Shown piece by piece: positions 24,614 to 36,394 of a stretch of 64,000 nucleotides of DNA. The notes under the pieces were generated by a model, which saw only the letters and a program-made list of their open reading frames with translations, searched no databases and was not told the origin of the DNA. The first letter of the stretch is position 1; each line of letters opens with the position of its first letter. The stretch comes from Omphiscola glabra (lineage: Eukaryota; Mollusca; Gastropoda; Lymnaeidae). Made by a program: the position numbers and the translations under genes. Location: contig OZ024802.1 in the NCBI GenBank assembly GCA_964017045.1, positions 31,763,718 to 31,827,717 on the forward strand. Reading direction: 5' to 3'.

Positions 24614-24729
24614 TTTGTGAGATTCAGTTTTGTGCGACTAGGTCTGGTGCAACTATCTTTTTTACTAACGTTGCCTTCTTTGAGATCTTTTTTAGTAGAT
24701 AAATATGTTGGGTTGTCTTTGCCTCTTTT

Positions 24730-25455
24730 TTACATTGCACGCCACTCACCAATGATTACATTGCACGCCACTCACCCATGATAACATTGCACGCCACTCA
24801 CCCATGATTACATTGCACGCACTCACCCATGATTACATTGCAGGCCACTCACCAATGATTACATTGCACGCCACTCACCCATGATTACATTGCAGGCCAC
24901 TCACCCATGATTACATTGCACGCCACTCACCCATGATTACATTGCACGCCACTCACCCATGATTACATTGCACGCACTCACCCATGATTACATTGCAGGC
25001 CACTCACCAATGATTACATTGCACGCACTCACCCATGATTACATTGCAGGCCACTCAACCATGATTACATTGCACGCCACTCACCCATGATTACATTGCA
25101 CGCCACTCACCCATGATTATATTGCACGCCACTCACCCATGATTACATTGCACGCCACTCACCCATGATTACATTGCACGCCACTCACCCATGATAACAT
25201 TGCACGCCACTCACCCATGATTACATTGCACGCACTCACCCATGATTACATTGCAGGCCACTCACCCATGATTACATTGCACGCCACTCACCCATGATTA
25301 CATTGCACGCCACTCACCCATGATTATATTGCACGCCACTCACCCATGATTACATTGCACGCCACTCACCCATGATTACATTGCACGCCACTCACCCATG
25401 ATTACATTGCAGGCCACTCACCCATGATTACATTGCACGCCACTCACCCATGAGT
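24730..25455. repeat. 26-bp minisatellite inside hAT copy 1 (about 28 copies)
   Basis: The unit reads attacattgcacgccactca then cccatg. It is the reverse complement of the array in hAT copy 2 (32530-34532). It lies between the transposase stop and the right terminal repeat. Confidence 0.95.
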
Positions 25456-25599
25456 AACATGGAATACAAAACTTAGGTTTTAGTCTCTTTTTCCTCAGAG
25501 CTTTCGTTCTGACTTGCAATTATTGTACATAATGATTATACGGCCCAGCATTTATCCGGCCCCCTGTGAAAAAATTTGGTGACCCCTGGTCTAGACCGA

Positions 25600-26410
25600 C
25601 CTAATGACACACATATCTTATGGTTATACTATACACAGTACACTAGCTAACCATCCCTATAAGTGAATATCTTCTTAAAGACTTGTTATAATCATGCGAC
25701 ACATGCCGGTACCAGCTGACCAACCACATACGTGTACACACAGACTTTAAGTTGAGGAGGTCAAACTAGATTGGGAAAAAAAAATCTGATTGGTCGGACA
25801 GGGCCCAGCGAAGCCTTTGACTAAACACAGCCCGTTTGCGATACGGAAAAATTATAATAATTATGCGAGGGGTCCGAAGAGACTGGCCGGCAACCCATTA
25901 GGTCTCGGGTGGCGATCTGTTGTATGACCACTTCATGGACACAATACACTCAATGCGCCGGCATTTCAGGCCGCTTCAAGAGGCTCCGGTCAACTTATTT
26001 TCTTTGCACCGGAAGTCCGTGTTTGTCCAGAGTATTCTGGGGGTAATGGGGAGGTCGGGATCTAATTTGCTCGCGTGGGTCAATAATTATCGCAAAGGGA
26101 GAAAAAGGTAGAGTAATCAGCACATTAGGCGCCCTCTGTAGGGCGGTTACCGCTATGATATTCAGCGCCACAAAAGCGGAAATATAGATCACGTGAGCAA
26201 GTTTCAAATAGTTTCGACTTCCGGTTAGCTGCTAAATTCATAATGAGACCATGCAAGGTTTTAATGTTGCCATGACAACAACCTGACCTGATGAAGAAGA
26301 GCGCACTCCTTTTATTCTATAAAAAAAACTTCCGGTGATTTAAACTTCTGTATGGCTCAGTTTTGAGAGATTTATTTTAGTGCTCACTGGTTGGCAATAT
26401 TACATACATT
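25600..26410. other. Unique DNA, no gene recognised
   Basis: Mixed-composition single-copy sequence. Frames of about 60-70 codons on both strands show nothing I recognise. Confidence 0.5.
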
Positions 26411-26695
26411 TTACAATCATTCTCACACATAGAGTTGACTATATTTCTGTTACAGAGCGTTGACAATCATTCTAACACATAGAGTTGACTATATTTCTGT
26501 TACAGAGCGTTGACAATCTTTCTAACACATAGAGTTGACCATATTTCTATTACATAGAGTTGACCATATTTCTGTTACAGAGCGTTGACAATCATTCTAA
26601 CACATAGAGTTGACCATATTTCTGTTACAGAGCGTTGACCATATTTGTATTGCATAGCGTTGACCATCTTTCTCACACATAGAGTTGACCATATT
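26411..26695. repeat. About 50-bp tandem repeat
   Basis: Five to six copies built on cacatagagttgaccatatt and tctgttacagagcgttgaca, with partial units. Confidence 0.88.
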
Positions 26696-28340
26696 TCATA
26701 TAAGCCAAAGAGGGCAGTTCATTTTCATTACCTCATTCAATTCTGTCCAAAGGCGCAACATTCAATGTTTGACTTTCACCCGTACACGGAGTACACCAGT
26801 GTTAACTTAATACACCGGAGCTGGTCTATGGGTGAAACATATGACACTCAATATATTTTTAAAAAACAATTATGATAGAAACAGCACAATATCTTTTCAA
26901 ACACGTACGGGGAACATTTTTGTTAAACATTAAAAAAACTTCAACAAATTCATTAATTCCGGGTAAAGAAGCCTGGGAAGCAAACCCTTACATTTCAAAT
27001 CAGTCCAATTATAAGTATGTCAACAGCCAACACGTCCCTCCTTCATGCACGTCCGAGCCCCCATTGTACAGTCGGCGGACATGTATCGGCGGTGAGAGGC
27101 CACAGCTCGGCCCGCAAACAAAAGGCGAAGTGACGAACTCAAGTTACCGTATCATTGTGAAGGAGGCTCGGGGGGGGGGGGGGGGGGGGGTGGGGGGGTG
27201 AGGGCTCTTGGCGTAACTTTTTTAAAATTTTAGTTTAGGGGTAGGAGGGGAAGGCGAAAGGGGAATTGGCTTTTTAAAATTATAATTTTTATTTTTTCCC
27301 TGCGACATATTTAGTTCTACAGGCAAGGTTGTTTCCGAAAGGGTAACAAATATCATAATTAAAATAAAATTAAATTTTAAATACAGACCGTGTGTCCATA
27401 AAATAGGCCCCACAGGTATGAGACCACAACTGCGCTCCACGTGCATGCCACCACAACTGCGCACCATTATGAATGCGACAACAAACTGCGCACCACGGGG
27501 ACGGATGCGATCACAATTGTGCAGACGGGGCAGAAATAATGAAACCAAGAGAAAGGACCGGGGGGGGGGTGGGGTGTCTTGATGCCCGTAAACAATGGAG
27601 TTCTCTGTTAAATTTATGCTAACTGAACATTCAATGGTTTAATCGAATACGACGTTGTGTGTGTGAGTGTGGGGGGGGGGGGGGCTCGTAATATTGATGT
27701 AAATTTATGAGTAGTTTTAAGTTATTATGTTAAAGAGGGCTGGATTGTGGCTTGGGTGGGGGGGCGGTAGGAAGGCTAGAACTGCTTAAAAACGACCCCT
27801 GGAAACAAAGGTTTTCGTAGAAATCGTATAAGATGTAATATCAAATGCATGCAAGTAGAGAAAATTTATAATAATTCCAATTAGTGCTCCCCCCCCACCC
27901 CCCAAGGCTAGCAACCGCACATTTTGTGCCGAACTATATTAATATTCTAATGACCCATATGCTTTTACACCGCAGATTTATGTCACCCACTATTTAAGAA
28001 AAAAAAACAACAATAGAAAATTATACACACCAAACACTCATGGGATATTTTGTCACCCCCCCCCCCCATATCACTTATGTGACCAAGAAAATTACAAAAT
28101 AGAAATGTAATGATTGATGAACAATTTGGCTGACCTTGCCCCCCATGGAAGCTCTGGTCACGCCTCTTGAACACACAGGGAAGGCGTCATTATGGAGGTT
28201 TGACATATTTCTTGTGTTACATGGTTGACTAGTTTCTCTCATTGGTTGACCAGCAGCACAGCTGCAACCCCCCCCCACACACACACACACCCCCCACTCA
28301 CAAAATTACAAACAAAAAACCAAAAAAATCGGGCAAATCC
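26696..28340. other. Unique DNA with several G/C homopolymer runs
   Basis: No gene recognised. Poly-G runs lie near 27170-27190, 27560 and 27671-27684; poly-C runs near 27889-27902 and 28057-28068. A short cacagacac repeat follows at 28350-28400. Confidence 0.5.
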
Positions 28341-28869
28341 TAAACTATAGACACCACAGACACCACAGACACCATAAACACCACAGACACCACAGACACC
28401 CTAGAAGAAACCATTAACACTATGAAACCTGTGATGTCCTGAGCTTTTGGTTGTGTTTGTCCAGTTCCACGTGTCTAATTCATCGCTGTAACGTTCACTA
28501 CATGGTGGTATAGTCAATTATTTTATTTGAAAGGATTTTCATATGCGTTTTTTTTATTTAAAAAAATCTGATTTTATCTCTAGGGGATAATCATGATTTT
28601 TTTTTTAGTAAGCTGATCTAAAAAAGTAGATTGTCATGTAAAAGGATTTATCTTGAAACTTGGTTAAATCATAAAAGGAATGTGATCTACTTTCTACTGA
28701 CTTTCTTTGCGTATTGAATTTGAGAATATGTTAAGAATATTATTTTATTCTTCTGGGTGCCATTAAACTCTTTATTAATGCCAAGACGTTCTTGTCTAGT
28801 CAAAAAAAAAAAATCCATTTTTTTAAAAATACAATGTGCTTTTAATGGAAGCTTGTATAGTACACTTAC

Positions 28870-29200
28870 TTTAAATTTATAGAACCACACCTTTCAATGG
28901 TAGATTCTTAAATAGAAACTCACCATTCAAAAGTAGTTGTTTAAAATAGAAATGCACAGTTCAAAAGTAGATTTTTTAAATAGATGCACACCTTTAAAAA
29001 GTAGATTTTTTAAATAGATGCACACCTTTAAAAAGTAGATTTTTTAAATAGATGCACACCTTTAAAAAGTAGATTTTTTAAATAGATGCACACCTTTAAA
29101 AAGTAGATTTTTATAGAAACACATCTTTCAAAAGTAGATTTTTATATAACCACACGTTTGAAAAGTAGATATTTATAGAACCACACCTAAAAGTAGATTT
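28870..29200. repeat. About 33-bp tandem repeat with diverged flanks
   Basis: Clean copies of aaaaagtagattttttaaat plus agatgcacacctt around 28960-29110, with shorter decayed units on both sides. Confidence 0.88.
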
Positions 29201-29224
29201 TTGTGTCACATGTGCGTCGTCCAA

Positions 29225-29965
29225 TGTACATGAATTCTCACTTCATTCAAAACATACGTACGTGATCATGTCTCAATTCTTCCTTCATTCAGTATAAAAT
29301 TACGTGATCATGTCTTAATTGTTACTTCATTCAGTACACACGTACGTGATCATGTCTCAATTCTTACTTCATTCAGTAAAAAATTACGTGATCATGTCTT
29401 AATTGTTACTTCATTCAGTACACACGTACGTGATCATGTCTCAATTCTTACTTCATTCAGTACAAAATTACGTGATCATGTCTTAATTGTTACTTCATTC
29501 AGTACACACTTACGTGATCATGTCTAAATTCTTATTTTATTCAGTACACATACGTAAGTAATCATGTCTCAATTCGTACTTCAGTCAGTACACACGTACG
29601 TGATCATGTCTCAATTCTTACTTCAGTCAGTACACACTTTCGTGATCATGTCTCAATTCTTACTTCAGTCAGTACACGCGTACGTGATAAGGTCCCAATT
29701 CTTACTTCATTCAATACACACGTACGTGATCATGTCTCAATTCTTACTTCATTCAGTACACATTTGCATGACCATGTCTCAATTCTTACTTCATTCAGTA
29801 CACACTTACGTGACCATGTCTCAATTCTTACTTCATTCAGTACACATTTGCATGATCGTGTCTCAATTCTTACTTTTATAGGATCCAGAATGATCAATAC
29901 ATTGATCGAGGGCCCTCAAAATATAGAAGATGAAGACTTCAGTCAGCACACACTTGCGTGACCAT
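29225..29965. repeat. About 42-bp minisatellite (about 17 copies)
   Basis: Units contain gtacgtgatcatgtctcaat and tcttacttcattcagtacac. A short non-repeat segment (29880-29935) precedes a last partial copy. Confidence 0.93.
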
Positions 29966-29991
29966 GTCTCAAAGTACTTGACCAACTAATT

Positions 29992-30183
29992 CAGTGGTTC
30001 TCAACCTTCCTAATGCAACGACCCTTTAATACAGTCCCTCATGTTGTGGCGACCCCCAGCCACAAAATTATTTTTGTTTCTACTTCATAACTTCATATGT
30101 GTTTTCAGGTGGTCTTAGGCGATCCCTGGGAGAGGGTCGCGCGATCCCCAAAGTGGTCGCGACCCACAGATTGAGAACTGCTG
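29992..30183 (+). mobile_element. SPIN-type hAT mini-element, both ends intact (192 bp)
   Basis: Begins cagtggttctcaaccttcct and ends gacccacagattgagaactgctg. The terminal inverted repeats pair CAGTGGTTCTCAACCT with CAGCAGTTCTCAATCT. The 8-mer aactaatt flanks both sides exactly (29984-29991 and 30184-30191) and fits the nnnTAnnn target preference of Buster-type hAT elements, to which SPIN belongs. Internal phrases (cgaccctttaatacag, catgttgtggcgaccccc, ggtcttaggcgatccc) match the SPIN consensus as I remember it. Non-autonomous. Confidence 0.9.
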
Positions 30184-30294
30184 AACTAATTTATCATCTG
30201 TTGAGTTTGCCATTCTTTACATTAAATTATTCAACAACCTCGATCCCTATTTTTTTAAAAAGAAAAAAAAATCTAACAAACCACTTCCTATTTA

Positions 30295-30515
30295 TTTTGA
30301 GCAATGTGGATATTGTCAATATGTTAACTTATTTGAGCAATGTGGATATTGTCAATATGTTAACTTATTTGAGCAATGTGGATATTGTCTATATGTTAAC
30401 TTATTTGAGCAATGTGGATATTGTCTATATGTTAACTTATTTGAGCAATGTGGATATTGTCTATATGTTAACTTATTTGAGCAATGTGGATATTGTCTAT
30501 ATGTTAACTTATTTT
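30295..30515. repeat. 36-bp tandem repeat, six copies
   Basis: Unit: gagcaatgtggatattgtct then atatgttaacttattt. Two left copies carry gtcaat where later ones have gtctat. Confidence 0.93.
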
Positions 30516-30559
30516 TTGAAAATGTTAGCATTTTCTCTGTGGCTGCAACTATTTGGGAT

Positions 30560-30806
30560 TAAAAACTATTTAAAATATGATTGTTGGGTTTGTAAGACCA
30601 AATGAGGTATCAAATGAAAGATAATTGAATGGACTATATGTTTGTAAACTTACTTCTTCAGTTTAACTAAAATAACCTGCCACAAATGACATCCGAATAG
30701 CATTGAGTCTAATGGGACCCGGGTGCGAATGGCGGCGCTGCGTGTCCGGGTCCATTAAGACTCAACTTAATCCCAACCTCTCACTTCTGGTACCCGGGTG
30801 CGAATA
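30560..30806. repeat. Dispersed repeat (mosaic), copy A
   Basis: Three blocks match 49413-49650. The first (30575-30710) matches in reverse orientation. The GC-rich core (30715-30753, gggtgcgaatggcggcgctg) and the tail (30770-30806, tcccaacctctcacttctgg) match in the same orientation. The block order therefore differs between copies. Family not recognised. Confidence 0.7.
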
Positions 30807-30868
30807 GCCACTTCGTTTCTCTTTTTCACTTCCATTTTAGAGACATTCACAATACCATTGCCTGTCTT

Positions 30869-32342
30869 CGGGGCCGGATTAAGCCATTTTAGTGCCCAAG
30901 GCACAAACCCTCATGGGTGCCCCCTTCTGCCCGGGGCCCCTGATCTTTCACTGACCGTGACCGCTGGTATGTTCAATATTATTCAAAGAAAACAATTGTT
31001 AACAAATATGTTTGTAGTTTGTATTACTATCACTTATATAAAACCTACAATAAGGTATTTCTGTATTAAAATTAATAGTTAATAAATTTTGAAATAATGA
31101 TAGACAAAAATACTTTATTTTTTATTAGATGAAAAAATCAAATAGATTTTGTCATTTACATTTTAAAGATTTTTTTCCTAGATTTACATCTAGCGAAGTT
31201 TTTGAGCATAATGTCAAAGTTATTTTTGCGCAACACATCTGCCTCGATCATAAGCAGAGATAAGGAATCGAGCCTTTCTTGTTTCAATGTTGATCTATTA
31301 GGATTTTTTGTACGTTTCAACTGAGAAAAAGAACGCCCAGTTGAACAGTTAGTAACCATTAATTTTAAAAATAGGCGCAAGGCGATTTCAACATTTGGAA
31401 AGGCACACTCGATGTTGTCTCTAACTATTACTTAGTATAATTCTCCATGATTGAACGTGTTGTTTTCCGATTTTGATGCAGGAAACTTGTGGCGAATATA
31501 TGAATGAAACTGTTGTAGTTCAGTACATAAATTATTGTTCAGATCTTTAGGATAAGCATTTATTAGTTCTTCACAACACTGAGATGTTTGTGATAGTGAT
31601 ACATCGACCAAACAAGAAAATCGAACTGCTACAGCATTATATAATTGTCCTCGTCTACTCATTTCTGTCTAAAATTTGTCAACATGGCATTCAGAGATAC
31701 CTCAGGGGCATCACCATCAATTGCCACTGTCGTTCGTTTACGATTACGAGTCAAAGTTGACTTATAATCTACATCTGGTGTTAATATTTTTGCAGCTTCT
31801 TCAAATCTTTCAAATTCATTCCTAGATTTATGCAAGTGATCTGCTGGTGAAGAATACAAATCAGCACACGTTTTCAAGTTCACATGCTCATTTTGTGTCT
31901 ATTACTAAGGGGTTCCCAGTCGAATTAATTAATTAATGTTATTATTTTAATATTATTTATTGAAAATATAAAAATGGTTTCAAATTTTTTATAAAACTTC
32001 CCAAAATATTTTAAAATTCGAATACGACCGCATTATTTATTTACAAGCCGAGTGAGTCCGCATGGTCCGCATTTTGCTCATTGTCTCATTACCATTTACC
32101 AGGAGTTTTTTTTAAATTGTTTATGCGCTTAATGTTTAAGCATTTAAGATTGTACCAAACTTGAATGTGAATTTTTATTATAATATATTTCTTCATTTTC
32201 ATAGCACTTGTTCTATTTTCAGTTGTTTCTGGACTTACATTTGTTCCAAAAAAAAAAAAATATTCTTGAGGACTCGTGGTGCCCCCAAACGCTTGGTGCC
32301 CAAGCCACGTGGCTTGTTTGCCTAGAGGTTAATCCGGCCCTG
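30869..32342. mobile_element. Internally deleted hAT element with 8-bp target duplication
   Basis: Left end CGGGGCCGGATTAA and right end TTAATCCGGCCCTG are inverted repeats with one mismatch over 14 bp. The flanking 8-mer cctgtctt is identical on both sides (30861-30868 and 32343-32350). It encloses a decayed transposase remnant on minus. At about 1.5 kb it is far shorter than autonomous hAT elements, which usually run to several kb. Confidence 0.9.
31159..31900 (-). pseudogene. hAT transposase C-terminal pseudogene (ZMYM1-like class)
   Basis: Reading down the minus strand, three blocks are separated by stops or frame breaks. The first (about 31883-31659) includes HKSRNEFERFEEAAKIL. The second (31662-31432) includes AVAVRFSCLVDVSL and LCTELQQFHSYIRHKFP. 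The third (31380-31156) includes NCSTGRSFSQLKRTKNPNRS followed by TLKQERLDSLSLLMIEADVL. The last matches the hAT dimerisation region (family pattern: S-x-x-RSFSxLKxIKxxxRSTxxxERLxxLxLLxIE) of ZMYM1-like transposases. The N-terminal and catalytic parts are missing. It lies wholly inside 30869-32342. Confidence 0.88.
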
Positions 32343-32529
32343 CCTGTCTTTTACGATACCATTCAACAGACTTTTACAAAAATAAGGCTTTCACGATACC
32401 CATTGGTCTATATCAGTGGTCACCAAACTTGTTCATCGGGGGCCGTATACTCATTGTTTACAATACTTGCAAGCCAGCACGAAAGCTCTGGGGAAATAAC
32501 GACGAAAAACTAAGTTTAGTATTCCATGT

Positions 32530-34532
32530 TAACCATGGGTGAGTGGCGTGCAATGTAATCATGGGTGAGTGGCGTGCAATGTAATCATGGGTGAGTGGCG
32601 TGCAATGTAATCATGGGTGAGTGGCGTGCAATGTAATCATGGGTGAGTGGCGTGCAATGTAATCATGGGTGAGTGGCGTGCAATGTAATCATGGGTGAGT
32701 GGCGTGCAATGTAATCATGGGTGAGTGGCGTGCAATGTAATCATGGGTGAGTGGCGTGCAATGTAATCATGGGTGAGTGGCGTGCAATGTAATCATGGGT
32801 GAGTGGCGTGCAATGTAATCATGGGTGAGTGGCGTGCAATGTAATCATGGGTGAGTGGCGTGCAATGTAATCATGGGTGAGTGGCGTACAATGTAATCAT
32901 GGGTGAGTGGCGTGCAATGTAATCAATGGTGAGTGGCGTGCAATGTAACCATAGGTGAGTGGCGTGCAATGTAATCATGGGTGAGTGGCGTGCAATGTAA
33001 CCATGGGTGAGTGGCGTGCAATGTAATCATGGGTGAGTGGCGTACAATGTAATCATGGGTGAGTGGCGTGCAATGTAATCATGGGTGAGTGGCGTGCAAT
33101 GTAATCATGGGTGAGTGGCGTGCAATGTAATCATGGGTGAGTGGCGTGCAATGTAATCAAGGGTGAGTGGCGTGCAATGTAACCATAGGTGAGTGGCGTG
33201 CAATGTAATCATGGGTGAGTGGCGTGCGATGTAACCATGGGTGAGTGGCGTGCATGGTAATCATGGGTGAGTGGCGTGCAATGTAACCATGGGTGAGTGG
33301 CGTGCAATGTAATCATGGGTGAGTGGCGTACAATGTAATCATGGGTGAGTGGCGTGCAATGTAATCATGGGTGAGTGGCGGGCAATGTAATCATGGGTGA
33401 GTGGCGTGCAATGTAACCATGGGTGAGTGGCGTGCAATGTAACCATGGGTGAGTGGCGTGCAATGTAATCATGGGTGAGTGGCGTGCAATGTAATCATGG
33501 GTGAGTGGCGTACAATGTAACCATGGGTGAGTGGCGTACAATGTAATCATGGATGAGTGGCGTGCAATGTAATCATGGGTGAGTGGCGTGCAATGTATTC
33601 ATGGGTGAGTGGCGTGCAATGTAACCATGGGTGAGTGGCGTGCAATGTAACCATGGGTGAGTGGCGTGCAATGTAATCATGGGTGAGTGGCGTGCAATGT
33701 AATCATGGGTGAGTGGCGTACAATGTAACCATGGGTGAGTGGCGTACAATGTAATCATGGGTGAGTGGCGTACAATGTAACCATGGGTGAGTGGCGTGCA
33801 ATGTAATCATGGGTGAGTGGCGTGCAATGTAATCAAGGGTGAGTGGCGTGCAATGTAATCATGGGTGAGTGGCGTGCGATGTAACCATGGGTGAGTGGCG
33901 TGAAATGTAATCATGGGTGAGTGGCGTGCAATGTAATCATGGGTGAGTGGCGTGCGATGTAACCATGGGTGAGTGGCGTGCAATGTAATCATGTGTGAGT
34001 GGCGTACAATGTAATCATGGGTGAGTGGCGTGCAATGTAATCATGGGTGAGTGGCGTGCAATGTAATCAAGGGTGAGTGGCGTGCAATGTAATCATGGGT
34101 GAGTGGCGTGCGATGTAAGCATGGGTGAGTGGCGTGCAATGTAATCATGGGTGAGTGGCGTGCAATGTAATCATGGGTGAGTGGCGTGCGATGTAACCAT
34201 GGGTGAGTGGCGTGCAATGTAATCATGGGTGAGTGGCGTGCGATGTAACCATGGGTGAGTGGCGTGCAATGCAATCATGGGTGAGTGGCCTGCAATGTAA
34301 TCATGGGTGAGTGGCGTGCGATGTAACCATGGGTGAGTGGCATGCAATGTAACCATGGGTGAGTGGCGTGCAATGTAATCATGGGTGAGTGGCGTGCGAT
34401 GTAACCATGGGTGAGTGGCGTGCAATGTAATCATGGGTGAGTGGCGTGCAATGTAACCATGGGTGAGTGGCGTGCGATGTAACCATGGGTGAGTGGCGTG
34501 CGATGTAACCATGGGTGAGTGGCGTGCAATGT
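32530..34532. repeat. 26-bp minisatellite inside hAT copy 2 (about 77 copies)
   Basis: Unit: catgggtgagtggcgtgcaa then tgtaat. It is the same sequence as the array in hAT copy 1 on the opposite strand. Copies at 32540-32880 are almost identical. Variants (gcgatgtaacc, gtacaatg, aatcaagg) accumulate and recur in blocks toward 34500. Spurious minus-strand frames (TPLTHDYIARHSPMITLHA) derive from it. Confidence 0.96.
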
Positions 34533-34669
34533 ACAACAATAAAAAAAAAGACAACCGAGATATTTATTTACTTAAAAAGTTATCAAAGATGGCGACGTTA
34601 GCAAAAAGATAATTACATCAGACCTGGTGCGCACATATTCGAATCTCACAAACTAAGCAGCAAAAAAGG

Positions 34670-34798
34670 TTAGTGAGATTTGTGAAACTTACATTTGGCT
34701 TTCAAGATATCATCAATGTTTGGTTTGGAATAGCTCCATCCAATCAAAAGAATTGCTATCAAATGTTCACCAGTGAATCTCCTTCGATGTGTTGACTT
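34670..34798 (-). pseudogene. hAT transposase C-terminal remnant, copy 2
   Basis: 42 open codons then TAA: KSTHRRRFTGEHLIAILLIG, KPNIDDILKAKCKFHKSH. It aligns with the copy 1 remnant at 24470-24613 and ends in the same FHKSH, but stops there instead of continuing. Relation to GTF2IRD2/EPM2AIP1-like hAT transposases is inferred from the (R/F)xxEHL motif and the -SH end. Confidence 0.72.
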
Positions 34799-34849
34799 CA
34801 CATACTTCATTTTTGAATTTGTTTACTCACAGGCATAAGTTGCACCAAA

Positions 34850-35720
34850 TATTACGTTTGACCTGAGTGGGGAGGGCGGTGGTGTTGACTTGGTCGATTT
34901 TGTACGGTTGTGCCAGGGAGGGGGTTCGAAATATTTACGTCTATTAAATCCACACCACCACATTTTCGTAATGACTTTGGTGATGGTCACAATGTTGCTT
35001 TGTGTCTTTTCATAATTAACTCACTAGACACGGCAACTGTAACATTAGCATAGTCGCCTTAGTGACAGTTTTAGCCAATCCGCGCTGTTGTTTTCTTCGT
35101 TGCTGTGTGACGTAATTTCATGACATAATTATTTCGTTCGGCGAACCGCGGCGAGTAAGATTTTTTTTAATAACCCCGTATGTTTCCACACCCCTCTTCC
35201 TTTCACCCACTTACAGTTTGTGGTAGTTATCAGAAATAATATGTTAGCGGGAATATGCTTAATGGATGTCGATTCTTTTTTTTAATTTTTAAATCCAGCT
35301 TTTCCTTTTAAAGAAAAATCTCGTCACATAGTAGGTTTTTTTAAATGATGTCATCATTTGTTAATTAATTCTTATTTAAACATCTTGTTTTATGCTGATC
35401 TGAGTTCGAATTTGAACCACATTAAATTTCACCAGTAACTTTATTTTTACCAGTGACAGATTGTGATAATGTGATCTGTACGTCCACTCAATATAGATTA
35501 CTATCAATAGCAAATAAACGTCTGCACAAAACAAAGTGACCGCAAACTGCCACATAAACGTTGGTCATCTACTTAGTTTGACGCCCGCTGAACTCGATCC
35601 CACTAGGCATTGCCATGCGAGTAGTTATTGTATTCATCATATCTAATGTGTGTTTATTTATTTACTATTAAAATTCCGTATTGTACGATTTTGAGACGAT
35701 AGTGTAGGATTTTAGGAGTT
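34850..35720. other. Segment present only in hAT copy 2
   Basis: AT-rich, no frame recognised on either strand. It lies between parts of the element that are adjacent in copy 1. Confidence 0.5.
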
Positions 35721-35794
35721 CGAGGGTAAAAAGGGTAAAAAAAAATATCTAGATACACTAATTTAAAATTGAAAATGGTAAATTTAAGACGTAT

Positions 35795-35945
35795 AGCAGG
35801 CAGGGGGGGGGCATAACAGCCAGGGGGCATAACAATCGGGGGCATAGCAGTCAGGGGCATAGCAGCCAGGGGGCATAGCATCCAGGGGCATAACAGCCAG
35901 GGGGCATAACAGCAGGGGCATAACAGCCAGTGGAATAGCAGCCAG
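35795..35945. repeat. About 17-bp array inside hAT copy 2
   Basis: About eight units of ggggcataacagccagg. The matching place in copy 1 has a single ctggctgctatgagc, so this short word was amplified only here. Confidence 0.85.
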
Positions 35946-36049
35946 GGGTGCAGACTCGTAAATTTCTCCTAGTATTCTAAAAATAATTTTGAAATTTAAA
36001 TTGTATCACATCGTCTCGAATTCCATAAGTTTTATCAAGAAAATTCAAG

Positions 36050-36235
36050 TACCATCGGCGGGCCTGATGAAATGACGTCGGCGAGCCTGATGAACTGACG
36101 TAGGCGGGCCGGATGAACTGACGTCGATGGGCCTGATTAACTTACGTCAGCGGGCCGGATGAACTGACGTCAGCGGGCCGGATGAACTGACGTCTGCGGG
36201 CCGGATGAACTGACGTCGTGGGCCAGATCTGGCCT
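36050..36235. repeat. About 27-bp array near the end of hAT copy 2
   Basis: Seven units built on gcgggccggatgaactgacg plus tc. Copy 1 has the equivalent only once (gtccgttcatccggcccgcc). Several units contain the palindrome tgacgtca. Confidence 0.88.
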
Positions 36236-36394
36236 GCGGGTCGTAGTTTGGTTGCTCCTGGTCTATATGCTTTGACTGTCATATCTCTACTTGAGACCAA
36301 CAGGGAGCTGCTTAGGGACAATGTCGCTTGGTTGGAGATGGGCGGTCCGTATCGGTTGCAAGACCCGACTTCAGAACCGATGATACCATGTCAG

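Larger units (their letters stand above)
24017..25588 (+). mobile_element. Satellite-bearing hAT element, copy 1
   Basis: Terminal repeats are CAGGGGTCACCAA at the left and TTTGGTGACCCCTG at the right. The flanking 8-mer gtctagac is identical on both sides (24009-24016 and 25589-25596). Inside are, in order, a 42-bp array (24133-24385), a dead transposase C-terminus (24470-24613), and a 26-bp array (about 24730-25455). It is homologous end to end with 32414-36260 in the opposite orientation. It cannot encode its own transposase. Confidence 0.92.
32414..36260 (-). mobile_element. Satellite-bearing hAT element, copy 2 (inverted relative to copy 1)
   Basis: Ends are CAGTGGTCACCAAAC at the left and TTTGGTTGCTCCTG at the right. 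The target duplication gtctatat is perfect (32406-32413 and 36261-36268). On the minus strand it reads in the order of copy 1: terminal region, an expanded gacgtcagttcatccggccc block, an expanded ctggctgttatgcccc block, transposase remnant, long 26-bp array, right end. About 0.9 kb (34850-35720) has no counterpart in copy 1, either deleted there or inserted here. Confidence 0.92.

Noticed and set aside
24730..25455. CRISPR-like regular array
   Set aside because: Units are directly adjacent with no variable spacers, and the context is an animal transposon.
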